64,000 bases of DNA from Acidobacteriota bacterium (lineage in GTDB: Bacteria > Acidobacteriota > Thermoanaerobaculia > Gp7-AA8): positions 62,001-126,000 of the forward strand of contig JAJXWV010000064.1 in the NCBI GenBank assembly GCA_021781455.1, given 5' to 3'. This document shows positions 32,227 to 41,941 of this stretch, piece by piece. Both the position numbers and the translations under genes were made by a program. The notes beneath the pieces are model-generated. The model made no database searches, was not told the DNA's origin, and was given only the letters and a program-made list of their open reading frames with translations. Each line of letters opens with the position of its first letter. Position 1 is the first letter of the stretch.

Positions 32227-35200
32227 GTGCGACGGCTGCTTCTCTCGTTACGCGCAGTCGCTGCCAGACTCTTACCAGCCAGCGGCGACGCGACAGCAGC
32301 AGAACGAAGTCCGGCGTTCCGGTATGGACGACTGGCTGAACCTCTTCTTGGACTGAGTCTTCGAGCGACTCTGATCAAACATCCGGTGAGAAGCCCGCAA
32401 CCACGACATCGCAAGCATCCTTCCATCGGCGCCTCTCGGCTCTGGTGGCGTGCGTTGTCGAGCGCCGCACTCGTGGCCTCGATCCTGGCAATGAATGCCG
32501 GTGCAGCTCCTGCTGTTCCGTCAGCTGTTGGTGATGCGTCAGCGGCCGTTGCGCGGACCGCCGTCGAGCAGGTCGCGTCCGATGCGACGGCCGGATCGAT
32601 CGACGACTTCGCAAGCCACCTTGCGGTCGCTGCGGCTCTGGTGAAGCAACTGCGCGACGTGAAAGAGCAACAACGCCTTTCCGCAATCGTGCGTGCATTC
32701 GACGACCTGCTGGTCGTATGGCAATACTGGCTGAGCGATCCGGCCGGCGGTTTCTTCGATGATCAGTCCTCGGCTGGTATGTTCAGCCGCCTGGTCCGCG
32801 ACTATCCCGAATACCGCGCCTTCATTGAGCCGTTTGCGATTCGTGCGAATCGCGGCCGCATCCTCTATCCCACGGCAGAGACGCGGCGTTTTCTCATCGA
32901 AGTTGCGCGCGCTCAGCTCGCTCCCGGTCGGTCACCGCGGCCCGAGTCGTCGATTGCGACAAAGGGTGCGCCGCCGACCGTCAGCATTCCATCGGAACGA
33001 TCGGTCTCGACGAACAAGACGCCTGCTGCAGTATCTCCGGCGACAGATGCCCGGATACAAACGAACCGTGTTCAGCCGGAGAGGGTGGCCACGCCGACTG
33101 CCGCCATGTCGCCAATCGCCAATGTTGATGGCTCCTGTGCGTCGTTGACGAAGCTGCAGAACCTCGAGCTGACGCCCACGGGACTCGTCATCAGTGCCGC
33201 TTCGCCGGTGACGGCGAGGATTACCAGAACTCAACAGATCGGCGACGCCGGGTTCGCCGGGTTCACGCTGGTGACCGTTGAGGTGCCGTTCGCTGATCCA
33301 GGCACGACGCCGAGCCGTCTTACCAGTGAACAGGGACCATTCAGCAGTCTGCGCGCCGTTCGTTATCAGAGCTCTGGGGAATGCGGCGTTCGCATCCGTC
33401 TGGAGGCTCGCGAGCAGGGACCGTGGATCGTCGAGACCTCGGGAAATACGATCAGCGTTTCGCGACCGAGAACGCCCGTCCTGACCACCGGCGAGCGGGC
33501 CGAGGTCGCGGCTCAGCAACGGGGCCAATCCGGGAGTATTCATGTCGGAGGCACTTCGTTCGCAGCGTCTAACGGTGCGAATGCGGGAGGACAGGCACAG
33601 ATAGGCTTCGCTACTGATGCCGGCGCTGGTACGACGCTACGCGGTTTCTTCTCGGCTGTGGCGCCGCGCAGCATCGGCGGGGGACCTTACGGAGCGCTGT
33701 CGCTTTCCGGCTTCGAGATTCTCGGCCGACCGGCCGAGATCGGACTCGGCGATCTTGCGGTCTCGATGTCAGGCGAAAGCGTCAGTTCTGCGAGTCAACT
33801 CACGATCCGCGGCCTGGCGGGAGCCATCTACGTTTCGCCGAGGTCGGCCCTCCAGATCTTCGGAGGTCGCGCCGCGCTCTCCTCACTCCGGCGCATTTTC
33901 GAGGACCAGCAGACGTCTGACATTTCCTCGGATCGTGTCGTCGGCGTGACACAGCGGTGGCTTCCGACGGCCACGAACTCGGGATTTTCGTTCGGATGGG
34001 CTCACAGCCTCCCACGGCAAGGCAGAAGCTCCGACGATCTGCTTCAGTCCTTTCAGTTCCGAGCAAACCGGGCGTATGACGTGCGCTTCACGGCCGAAGA
34101 ATCGGTGTCTCGCGAAACAGATCGGACGCTGTTTGGATACGCGTGGACCGTCGAACCACGCGCGGTCATGAAGAAATTGTCGATCAACGGCTTCTACAGG
34201 TACACCAGCCCGGATTTCCACCCGCCACTGGCTTCGAGCTTCTACGCCGGTTTGCGCCGAAGTTACAACCTCACCGGTTCGTATACTCCCACGGAGCGGC
34301 TGACGGTTGGTGCGTCTCTTGGGCAGACAAAGTCTTTCTCTGTCTTCGACCCCGAAGCATCGGGGACCGTCGCTTCATCGATTGCATCGAGTGTGTCGTA
34401 CCGGCTGACGAGGAGGCTTTCGGCGTCGGCGACTTACGCGGAGTCAGGGATGCGCTCCGACCCGGGCGTTCTGGTCGAGACGAACAGCGATACACGGGGC
34501 ACCGGAGGCGGGCTTTTCTTCTCATCGGGTCGTGGCGGCGTGGGGCTGAGCCTTTCTCAGAATCGCACGGTCGACCGGGCCAACGACGCTCTCGATTTCA
34601 ATTCGACGAGACTCGACCTGAACGCAAGCTACGGACGAAACGACTTGCAGTTCCTCGGCCGCTTCCACGTCGGCCACGCCGAACGTGCGACTGGTGCAGC
34701 AGCCGGAGCCGAGTACGGCGGAGCACTCGGGGTCCAGTCGTCGCGCACCTCGGGCGCTCTGCGCGCGGAAACCGGATTCTCTGCCACACCGTCAGGCGTC
34801 GCCGCCCAACCCGTGCGTCAGTTCTATGCCTCCCTTGCGTATACGCCCGCGTCGCAGTTTCGTCTCTTCCAAGGCAGTGCTCAGCTCACGTACCAATCCG
34901 TCCAGGTCAACGGAGAACCGGCGAGAAACGCGCTGCTGGTTTCACTCACCGCAGGAAGACTTTTCGAGTGGGGCCGCGCATCTCGGCCCCTTGCGCCGTA
35001 CGAAACGCGAGCGCTTCAGGTCGGCCAAACGTTGCTGCAGCCGCTGTCCGGGCATGTCGACCTTTATGTGTTCGAAGATCGCAATGACAACGGAAGCCGC
35101 GATCCCGACGAGCCGCTCCTTCCCGGAATTTCTCTCCATCTCGACGAGAGGCGAGTCACGACGGGAAGTTCCGGATTGGCAAGTGTTCTCGTTCCTCCTG

Positions 35201-35637
35201 GAATCCACCATCTGCGCCTGGGCGCAGGTCTAATCACGCAGAGCTACGTCGCAATCCGTCCGCTTCCGCGGATCGAAGTCGGAGCAGGTCAGCACAAGAG
35301 CGCCGCGATTCCGCTCGTCCCTGCCGGGCGCCTGGTCATCCGAGTGCTATTCACCGGGCAAGGAGAAAGCGACGCGCTGCTCTCAGGTATCCGCGTCGTG
35401 GCGCACGGCGAACACACGACCCGAGAACAGGTCACCACCGGTGCCGGCGATATGGCGTTCGGATTGTTGCCCGTCGGGGACTACACCGTGTCCGTCGATC
35501 CGAAGACGCTTGCACCCGAAACGCGTCTGGCGACTCCCGCCTCTTTCAGTGTGAAGATCACTCATGGACAACGCTCAGTGTTGACGTTCCGTATCCGGCG
35601 CGCGACGCTCCGCGAACGATTTGGCGCAAGCACGTAA
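32227..35637 (+). CDS. Large AMIN-domain beta-barrel outer-membrane protein, usher-like in layout
   Basis: The frame gives 1136 residues from GTG 32227; the export signal is late (W-W-R-A-L-S-S-A-A-L-V-A-S-I near residues 73-90), so GTG 32386 may be the true start. Domain order: a helical region (100-230), a Pro/Ser linker, an AMIN-like domain (about 305-415, with L-E-L-T-P-T-G-L-V-I), a long run of amphipathic strands typical of an outer-membrane barrel (430-930), then two Ig/Cna-B-like domains (945-1130) opening with F-E-D-R-N-D-N-G-S-R-D-P-D-E. AMIN domains bind peptidoglycan in secretins and amidases. Barrel plus two C-terminal beta domains mimics ushers, and the pilin- and chaperone-like genes after it suggest it exports them. 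This is inference. Confidence 0.7.
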   Translation: MRRLLLSLRAVAARLLPASGDATAAERSPAFRYGRLAEPLLGLSLRATLIKHPVRSPQPRHRKHPSIGASRLWWRALSSAALVASILAMNAGAAPAVPSAVGDASAAVARTAVEQVASDATAGSIDDFASHLAVAAALVKQLRDVKEQQRLSAIVRAFDDLLVVWQYWLSDPAGGFFDDQSSAGMFSRLVRDYPEYRAFIEPFAIRANRGRILYPTAETRRFLIEVARAQLAPGRSPRPESSIATKGAPPTVSIPSERSVSTNKTPAAVSPATDARIQTNRVQPERVATPTAAMSPIANVDGSCASLTKLQNLELTPTGLVISAASPVTARITRTQQIGDAGFAGFTLVTVEVPFADPGTTPSRLTSEQGPFSSLRAVRYQSSGECGVRIRLEAREQGPWIVETSGNTISVSRPRTPVLTTGERAEVAAQQRGQSGSIHVGGTSFAASNGANAGGQAQIGFATDAGAGTTLRGFFSAVAPRSIGGGPYGALSLSGFEILGRPAEIGLGDLAVSMSGESVSSASQLTIRGLAGAIYVSPRSALQIFGGRAALSSLRRIFEDQQTSDISSDRVVGVTQRWLPTATNSGFSFGWAHSLPRQGRSSDDLLQSFQFRANRAYDVRFTAEESVSRETDRTLFGYAWTVEPRAVMKKLSINGFYRYTSPDFHPPLASSFYAGLRRSYNLTGSYTPTERLTVGASLGQTKSFSVFDPEASGTVASSIASSVSYRLTRRLSASATYAESGMRSDPGVLVETNSDTRGTGGGLFFSSGRGGVGLSLSQNRTVDRANDALDFNSTRLDLNASYGRNDLQFLGRFHVGHAERATGAAAGAEYGGALGVQSSRTSGALRAETGFSATPSGVAAQPVRQFYASLAYTPASQFRLFQGSAQLTYQSVQVNGEPARNALLVSLTAGRLFEWGRASRPLAPYETRALQVGQTLLQPLSGHVDLYVFEDRNDNGSRDPDEPLLPGISLHLDERRVTTGSSGLASVLVPPGIHHLRLGAGLITQSYVAIRPLPRIEVGAGQHKSAAIPLVPAGRLVIRVLFTGQGESDALLSGIRVVAHGEHTTREQVTTGAGDMAFGLLPVGDYTVSVDPKTLAPETRLATPASFSVKITHGQRSVLTFRIRRATLRERFGAST

Positions 35638-35879
35638 ATTGAGCAGGTACACATTTCCGTCGAATGCGAGGTTCCCGCAATGAATAACACTGGAGTTGCA
35701 TCGCGTGCAACCTGTAGTGTCAGCCGGTGACTATGCGTAACTTCCTATATGTAAATGACTTCGGCATGTTCCGACCTGAGCTGACACTCATTTGGGTGAG
35801 GCGTTGTGATAATATTCTTTTGGGTTTGAGGCAAATCGTTAAGAAGCGTCGGCGGTTCTCTAGCCGGCAGGGAGAGGCT

Positions 35880-36608
35880 ATGAAGCGAGTCTCGGTTGTT
35901 TTCTCAACAGTCCTGGTGTCTCTGGTTGTGGGCTTTGTCATCCTACTGAGTGGTCCGGTTGCCGAGGCGGGTACGCCGACCACCAGCACCACCACGAGTG
36001 CAGTCGGTAGCGCTCACAGCGTCAACGTCAGCGTGCCGGGCATCGTCGGAGTCGATCTGGAATCGGATCCGACGTGGGATTTCAGCACGTATACCGCGGC
36101 GGCGAATAACGCGACCTGTACAAACTCCAACAACCTCTGGCCGATCTCGATCACATGTGCGGGCGAAACCGCGACCACCTTACTGTTCGATCCGACGAAC
36201 TCCACCGATCCCGGAATTGGAACGTCACCGCTGAATTCTGTCGCCGGCGTACCGGCAACGGCCGGCACGAAGGCGATCTGGCTGGCGTTCTTCTGCAGCC
36301 GAACGTCAGGTGGCACGCTGGCGATTTCGACGACGATGACGGGACTGACCTCGAATACCGGTATCACCGTAGGACAGTTCAAATTTCAAGGTGCGAGTGG
36401 CACGGGCTCTAACAATGCGAAAGCCGTGGGAGGAACGACGGGTTGGACCTCGTTTGCGGCCACTGCCGTGACAGTCCCTGTCGGCAGTCTCAGCGCGCCG
36501 TTCCCCTGGACTCGCGCGGACCAGTTCATCACGCTCCAGCTTCCGAACACTGTTGCACTGGCTGAAGGTTCGGATAGCGCGAGTATTCAATACACGATCT
36601 CCAAGTAA
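35880..36608 (+). CDS. Exported pilin-like subunit (candidate major subunit)
   Basis: This 242-residue protein starts at ATG 35880 after G-G-G-A-G-A-G-G. A signal peptide ends near A-E-A/G-T (residue ~31). The mature protein is a Thr/Ser/Gly-rich beta-sandwich beginning S-V-N-V-S-V-P-G-I-V-G-V-D-L, a motif echoed in the 41480 protein (S-V-S-V-T-V-P-A-V-A-G-F-D-V). Four cysteines could form two disulphides. It overlaps the chaperone-like gene by one base. Role as a fibre subunit is inferred from size, composition and neighbours; it is not a recognisable SCPU or FimA pilin. Confidence 0.6.
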   Translation: MKRVSVVFSTVLVSLVVGFVILLSGPVAEAGTPTTSTTTSAVGSAHSVNVSVPGIVGVDLESDPTWDFSTYTAAANNATCTNSNNLWPISITCAGETATTLLFDPTNSTDPGIGTSPLNSVAGVPATAGTKAIWLAFFCSRTSGGTLAISTTMTGLTSNTGITVGQFKFQGASGTGSNNAKAVGGTTGWTSFAATAVTVPVGSLSAPFPWTRADQFITLQLPNTVALAEGSDSASIQYTISK

Positions 36609-37537
36609 TGCGGACATCTCCTTTTCGGCGGAGTTCGCGGGTCGCACTCGCGGACTCCCGATATTCCTGTCTCCGCCTCTTCGCCATCCTCCTCGTTTCG
36701 TTGATGGCTTCTCCGCTGGCGGCACTGGGGCTTCTCGTTTCGCCGACGCAGTTAGGCCTGGTCGGCAAGCCAGGCCAGATTGTCTCGGGGACGCTCCACG
36801 TATCGTCTTCCAAGTCGGAGGAAAACCACATCAGTCTCGCGATCAGCGACTTCACGCGGAATGAAGACGGACAGGTCGTGGAGATCCTCGATTCCAAGCT
36901 GCAGCCTCGCAGCTGCAAGGGGTGGATCGACGTCGACCGGTCGGATTTCGTCAGCCCGGCCGTCGGATCGGTTGACGTGACAGTCAGCGCCAGGATTCCT
37001 GCCGACGCTACGGGCAGTTACTGGGCTCTGGTGGCGCTTGCCTCCCAACCCCCGGCTCGTGACCTGAGGGGCCAGGGTGTTGCCATTCGTCTCATTCCCC
37101 GAGTCGCGATTCCGATCGTGGTTACCGTGGAAGGCACAACGAAGCCGGCCGTGGCAATCATCGAAACCCGCGCAGTGCGAGCGGACAAAGGTGTAGACGT
37201 TTACTCGACCATCGAGAACACGGGAAACACGGCGGTGCTCATCTCGGCGGCTTTTTCACTGGAGCGTCGCTCGACCGGCGGTGGGGAAGCGGAAGAGCTG
37301 GCCGGCACAACGGTCGGTCCACTCACATCGCTTCCGGGCACGCGAATGAAAGCGAAAGGCCACCTTGAATACGATGGATCGCTCGCTGGGGTGCAGGCGC
37401 ACGCGTACCTGAGATACGGACCCGATGCGGCCGACTCGACCGAAGCCGTCGCTGTCATCGAGGATCGCCCCCCGGTAAGGCAGGATTCGGCGGTTAACGG
37501 GACCTCCCCCAGTGCCGCACATCCTGTTAAGCGATGA
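36608..37537 (+). CDS. Exported chaperone-like two-domain beta protein
   Basis: This is a 309-residue protein with an N-terminal signal (L-F-A-I-L-L-V-S-L-M-A-S-P near residues 24-36). Two Ig-like domains follow: V-S-P-T-Q-L-G-L-V-G near residue 45, then T-G-S-Y-W-A-L-V near 135, P-I-V-V-T-V-E-G-T near 172 and N-T-G-N-T-A-V-L-I at the start of domain 2. This layout parallels periplasmic pilus chaperones, which complete a strand of the subunit before export. The protein at 41922 is a clear paralogue. Neither matches classical PapD motifs well. Confidence 0.6.
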   Translation: MRTSPFRRSSRVALADSRYSCLRLFAILLVSLMASPLAALGLLVSPTQLGLVGKPGQIVSGTLHVSSSKSEENHISLAISDFTRNEDGQVVEILDSKLQPRSCKGWIDVDRSDFVSPAVGSVDVTVSARIPADATGSYWALVALASQPPARDLRGQGVAIRLIPRVAIPIVVTVEGTTKPAVAIIETRAVRADKGVDVYSTIENTGNTAVLISAAFSLERRSTGGGEAEELAGTTVGPLTSLPGTRMKAKGHLEYDGSLAGVQAHAYLRYGPDAADSTEAVAVIEDRPPVRQDSAVNGTSPSAAHPVKR

Positions 37538-38445
37538 CCTCGCGGCGAACCATGCTTTTGGCCGTTGTGATCTGCGCGGCGTCCGCGGCTGTCGCTGCAG
37601 CACCGGGACCCCCTTCGATCGTCGTTCTTTCACCGTTAGTTGACCTTGGCTCCGTCAGACCATCAGTCGACGGAATCGCCGCGCCGGAGCCGAGGAGCGC
37701 TCCCATTCCGCTGCTCATTCAGAGTTCCTCGCCATGGTCGCTCACCGCGACGCTGGAGTCGAATTCAGCTGCAACGCAGTTACTGCCGGACGGCGATCGA
37801 ATCGAGATTCGCCCGGCGGGACGCGTCTGGACTCGCCTGCAGCTTTCACTGCCGATTCCTTTAGCATCGGGTGGCGAGACCGGGCCTGCCGGAGATTCCA
37901 TACCGCTGGAGGTCCGCGTGATCTCCACGCTCGATTCTCCGCCGGGCTCTCGTCACGTCCGGATTCGCTTTGCCATCGCGAGCGATTCCAACACCGGGTT
38001 CGCCGATGTTTCGTATGCCGTTCCTGTCGTGACGCAGCTGAACGATGACTTGACCCCGTTCGTTTCGCCACGGGTAAACCCCGCACGGCCCGGTCTCTAC
38101 CCTTACGAAATCCGCACTTATCAGGTCGTCAGCAATGTGCCCTGGGTCGTCGAGGCGACCTTGAGCGCTCCTGCGATCGCACAGGCCAGCGCCGCGACAC
38201 TGCCACAGAACACGCTCGTCATCACGAATGAGACGGGTGTGGCGCAGCCACTCGTTCCAAACGAGCCTGTGGCGATCGCATCCGGAGGGGCCAGTGGCCA
38301 GCAACCGCGAAGTGTTCAGCTGAGACTGGCGGTGAAGGTGGATGACGCGGTCCTGCCGGCCGGCGATTACAGTGGCCAGCTCTCTCTTTCCATCCGACCC
38401 GCTGCTTCATCGGGCAGTGGGACCGAAGCGGCCGTTCGACGCTGA
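37534..38445 (+). CDS. Exported two-domain beta protein (candidate minor subunit)
   Basis: This is a 303-residue protein overlapping the previous gene by ATGA. A signal peptide (M-L-L-A-V-V-I-C-A-A-S-A-A-V-A-A-A) precedes two domains of about 130 residues, the second starting near S-P-R-V-N-P. Each starts with Pro-rich strands and ends in a strand pattern like S-V-Q-L-R-L-A-V-K-V. It could be an adaptor or tip subunit, or a third chaperone. No family is recognised. Confidence 0.55.
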   Translation: MTSRRTMLLAVVICAASAAVAAAPGPPSIVVLSPLVDLGSVRPSVDGIAAPEPRSAPIPLLIQSSSPWSLTATLESNSAATQLLPDGDRIEIRPAGRVWTRLQLSLPIPLASGGETGPAGDSIPLEVRVISTLDSPPGSRHVRIRFAIASDSNTGFADVSYAVPVVTQLNDDLTPFVSPRVNPARPGLYPYEIRTYQVVSNVPWVVEATLSAPAIAQASAATLPQNTLVITNETGVAQPLVPNEPVAIASGGASGQQPRSVQLRLAVKVDDAVLPAGDYSGQLSLSIRPAASSGSGTEAAVRR

Positions 38446-38504
38446 TCGGCGCCAAAATTGCGGAAACTTAACGACAGGACGACGCCGCCGGTGACGCCCT
38501 CGTC

Positions 38505-41228
38505 ATGAGAATTGTGAGTGCACCAGCCGACGCTCGCTGGCGACCGAGAGGTATCGACGAGATGAGACTGTCGATCAGAACGCGATCATTGTGGCCGTCG
38601 GATACTCGTGCGCTGACGGGATATCGGCGCCGTACCGCGGTCGGTCTGCTGCTCGGCCTCTCAGTTGTGGTTGCGTTCGGGATCTCGTCGCCAGCGGCAG
38701 CCCAGAGCTGCTACGGCCTTCAGTCCTACGGCGGTGCGTCCACGGTGAACCTCGTATCGGCTGTACCGGATGTTGGGACCTCTCCATCGAACATGAACGC
38801 GCTCGAGAGTCCCACGCCGGCTTACTACCAGCTTTCGACGTTTGCGGGCCCGGCTTCCGTCACCATTGCGACGGCGCTCGTCTCCGGTTCGATCGCTGAT
38901 AACGACAAGGCGCCCCTCGGGCTGACGTTCATCAACGGCAGTGCTGCGGACGTGAAGATCCGGCAGGTGAGGGTCCAGTCGGATCGCAGCAAACTGCCTC
39001 TGTTCCGCACATCCCCGAAGCCCACCAACATCGGTCCGCTCGTTGGAACGTGGGCGGTGTCCGCAGACCGTTACGACGCCGTCTGGACCGCGCCCTCCGG
39101 CGGCTATACGGTTCCGTTGAAGAGCGCGCAGGGCTTCCTGGCGAACATCTTTGTGTCCAACGTTGGCGCAAACATCCTGGGCGATCTCGTCGGCGGCAGC
39201 ATCACAACGTGCGCAAGCGTGTGCAACGGAACCGACGACCTCACAACCTATGTGGCGCAGGCGTACGCGACCGACCTCTACGTTCCAATCTCATCGCAGA
39301 AGGTCGCTACGGCCGTCGTGGGATTCGTCGATGGCGGCAACTTCCCCCGCACGACGAACACGGCGACCTATGGCCCGCCCGCCAACCTCATCGGTGGTCA
39401 GGTCAGCACGATTCGTGTGCGTGCGAAGGAGTGGTCAGGCAACCAGAGCATCGCCTCAGGTCTGCGGCTCACCGTCACGCTTCCCGCTCAATGGACGAAC
39501 GTGTCCGTCACGGCGGCCGGCGCGCCGTGGAATCTCGCGACGGCAACGGTCAGCGGGTCGAGCGCCACGGGCTGGACGATCACCATCTCGACGAATGCTG
39601 TGATTCAGAAAGGCACTTCGACCGGCGACGTGACGATCACCGCCACGCCGCCGGTGGTTTACACCAAGAGCACATTCCAGGCGAAGGCGTCTCTATCAGG
39701 CCACGACACGTCGGCCGTGCCGGCCGGCGGTCATCCGATCCGATCCGTGTGCGATGGCGGTGGAACGGTTCTGCCGGTTCAGGGCGGCGGCGGGTCGTCC
39801 GTGCTGAACGTTGAATTCCTTTCGCCCAGGCTCAATGCAGGCCCGACGAAAGCACCGGTCGAACAGATCGACTTCAGGACCGACTTCGACATCATCAATG
39901 ACGCTGAACCGATCAGTGTCACCGCTCAGGCCTACAACTTCACGACCAACACGTGGCAGACGATCAGCGGCACGCCTGTAACGCCTTCAGGCTCGAATGT
40001 GACGATTACCGAGACGTTTTCGGGTGACTCGCTGTTCGATTTGCTCGACGATCAGATGCGTATGCGCGTTCGTTTCTTCACCAGCGTCGGCGGGCCGCAG
40101 ACGCTGCGCATTGACTACCTCACCTGGAACGCGCAGGCGTACTGGGCCGTCGACAACACACCGGGTATCGGGAGTGACACGTGGCCCGCAGGGACGAAAT
40201 TCGCAGGTTCCACAAAGTATCCGTTCGCGTCCTTCGCGCAGGCAACGTCCGTGACAACGGGCGGTGAGCGAGTCCGTGTCATGGTCGGTGCGAGCCAGAG
40301 TGGAACGCCGTACCCCGCGGACGTCGCTCTCGGCTCCTCGGCTGCAGGCACAGCAACGTGTCGGACTTGGTTTGAAGGCGTGACGAGCGGGTCGCAGATG
40401 CCGCGCCTCCGCGGTGCGGATCCGACGCTTGACTGGGGCTTCGACGTTGCCGCAGATCACGTCAGGATCAGCGGTTTCCGCATCGAAAATATGTACGCAG
40501 CACTGCTCGCGGAGAATCCCGCGACCGATGTCGTGTTCGACGGCAACAGCGTTGAGCTCGCGGACCTCGCGTACGGCATCGTCCTCAACAACTTCGACCC
40601 CGACGTGCCACCGACCGCGCCGAGCACCGGCCTCCAGGCGACGAACAACACGATCGACGGCACCGGATTTCAGGCGTTCTCGGCGATCATGGACTTAGGG
40701 GCGCAGGCGTCGGTCATCGACGGAAACCGATTGATCTCTGCTGCGATCCCAGGCCTGGCGGCGATGTACATCGATGGCGCCACGGCACCTCTCATCCAGC
40801 GGAACATCGTCACGGGCAACTACATCGGGATCTACCTCGCGCGCACGACAAATCCGAAGCTGTACAACAACACCGTCGACGGCAGCACGTACGAGCAGCC
40901 GTACCGTGGAATTCATTGCGAGAGCTCGACCAGCATCGTCTCGCGGAACAACATCATTGCGCGATACGGGATCGGCTTCTCGACCGATACGCCGGGCAGC
41001 GTGGATTCGAATTACGACGGCTTCTGGGCGAATACAACCGCGACGGACGGCTTCACGACTGGGGCGAACAGCCTCGCGGCCGATCCTTTGTTCGTTCAGA
41101 CCACCACGCCGTCACTGGCGACGTACTATCAGCCTGGAACTGGAAGCGCCTGCATTGATGCCGGCACCAACCTCGGTCTCCCGTTCCTCGGCCTCGCGCC
41201 CGACCTCGGCGCCGTCGAATCGCACTAG
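38505..41228 (+). CDS. Large exported adhesin with C-terminal right-handed beta-helix
   Basis: This is a 907-residue protein; ATG 38562 is an alternative start. A signal peptide with a basic R-R-R n-region and a core V-G-L-L-L-G-L-S-V-V-V-A-F ends at A-A-A-Q near residue 67. Residues ~70-430 are beta-sandwich-like, ~440-600 a further domain, and ~610-890 carry the N-N-T/N-x-I/G-I-Y-L periodicity of parallel beta-helix repeats (T-N-N-T-I-D-G, I-Y-L-A-R-T-T-N-P). The end, A-C-I-D-A-G-T-N followed by D-L-G-A-V-E, is the terminal motif of many secreted beta-helix proteins. It probably is the adhesive or tip component of this locus. Confidence 0.65.
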   Translation: MRIVSAPADARWRPRGIDEMRLSIRTRSLWPSDTRALTGYRRRTAVGLLLGLSVVVAFGISSPAAAQSCYGLQSYGGASTVNLVSAVPDVGTSPSNMNALESPTPAYYQLSTFAGPASVTIATALVSGSIADNDKAPLGLTFINGSAADVKIRQVRVQSDRSKLPLFRTSPKPTNIGPLVGTWAVSADRYDAVWTAPSGGYTVPLKSAQGFLANIFVSNVGANILGDLVGGSITTCASVCNGTDDLTTYVAQAYATDLYVPISSQKVATAVVGFVDGGNFPRTTNTATYGPPANLIGGQVSTIRVRAKEWSGNQSIASGLRLTVTLPAQWTNVSVTAAGAPWNLATATVSGSSATGWTITISTNAVIQKGTSTGDVTITATPPVVYTKSTFQAKASLSGHDTSAVPAGGHPIRSVCDGGGTVLPVQGGGGSSVLNVEFLSPRLNAGPTKAPVEQIDFRTDFDIINDAEPISVTAQAYNFTTNTWQTISGTPVTPSGSNVTITETFSGDSLFDLLDDQMRMRVRFFTSVGGPQTLRIDYLTWNAQAYWAVDNTPGIGSDTWPAGTKFAGSTKYPFASFAQATSVTTGGERVRVMVGASQSGTPYPADVALGSSAAGTATCRTWFEGVTSGSQMPRLRGADPTLDWGFDVAADHVRISGFRIENMYAALLAENPATDVVFDGNSVELADLAYGIVLNNFDPDVPPTAPSTGLQATNNTIDGTGFQAFSAIMDLGAQASVIDGNRLISAAIPGLAAMYIDGATAPLIQRNIVTGNYIGIYLARTTNPKLYNNTVDGSTYEQPYRGIHCESSTSIVSRNNIIARYGIGFSTDTPGSVDSNYDGFWANTTATDGFTTGANSLAADPLFVQTTTPSLATYYQPGTGSACIDAGTNLGLPFLGLAPDLGAVESH

Positions 41229-41479
41229 GATTTCCGTCCTTTCCCGCGAACGCCGGCGTTTTGGAGCGCCGCTTGCCGGTTAGGCCGTGAACGCCTCACC
41301 CAAACGGCGCTTGCCGCCGTTGCCGTTTCGACGTATCGATAGGTGCTCGGGTCCGCCATTACATCTTTGCCGAAGGCCTGCTGCTGGACCTCGCTCGAGG
41401 CGCGCTGTGTCGTGCAGCGAGCTGTGATCCGGTGGAAGGCCGCTTTCCGGAGTGGCCCGATTGGGGGAGGCGAACGCCC

Positions 41480-41941
41480 ATGGAAGAGGGATTTCATGCT
41501 TCCGAGTCAGCTCGCCTTGTTGCTTCGGCGATCTTGGCCTTTCTTTTGACAGCGATCACGGTGGCACAACTCCTGGCCGCCGGGATCATCGACGGATCAA
41601 GGGCTGTGGCGTCGACGAGCGTATCGGTCACGGTCCCCGCGGTTGCCGGGTTCGACGTTGCGCCGCTCGACCGAGGCAATGAGATGCGCGCCAGGCGAGT
41701 CGCGGTGCGGCTGTTTCGCAGCAGCGGCGATCCGATTCTCGTTCGCGTGACGCCGGCTCCCCAAACGAATGTTTTCCTGGCCGTCGCGTTGAGGCGTCGC
41801 GCCGGCGGAGTTGTGATGATCCCGGCGCCGCTCGAAAACGGTTGGCAGCAGTTCGAAGCCCACGAAGCAGCATCGCCCTGGCGATTGGCCTCGGGCGCCG
41901 CGCGACCGGCCAAGGTCATCTATGAACTGTGGAACTTCTGA
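41480..41941 (+). CDS. Short exported pilin-like protein
   Basis: This is a 153-residue protein from ATG 41480 with G-G-G-G-G-A-G-G 8 bases upstream. A hydrophobic signal/anchor lies at residues ~15-35. The mature part starts S-V-S-V-T-V-P-A-V-A-G-F-D-V, close to the start of the mature 35880 protein, and is a single small beta domain ending V-I-Y-E-L-W-N-F. It overlaps the next chaperone-like gene by 20 bases, repeating the subunit-then-chaperone order seen at 35880-37537. Minor subunit is the best guess. Confidence 0.55.
   Translation: MEEGFHASESARLVASAILAFLLTAITVAQLLAAGIIDGSRAVASTSVSVTVPAVAGFDVAPLDRGNEMRARRVAVRLFRSSGDPILVRVTPAPQTNVFLAVALRRRAGGVVMIPAPLENGWQQFEAHEAASPWRLASGAARPAKVIYELWNF

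Noticed and set aside
41229-41479. c-di-GMP riboswitch or other structured RNA before the 41480 gene
   Set aside because: The region contains a TTTGGGTGAGGCGTT word in reverse that also occurs near 35790, but no GEMM consensus or convincing conserved fold.
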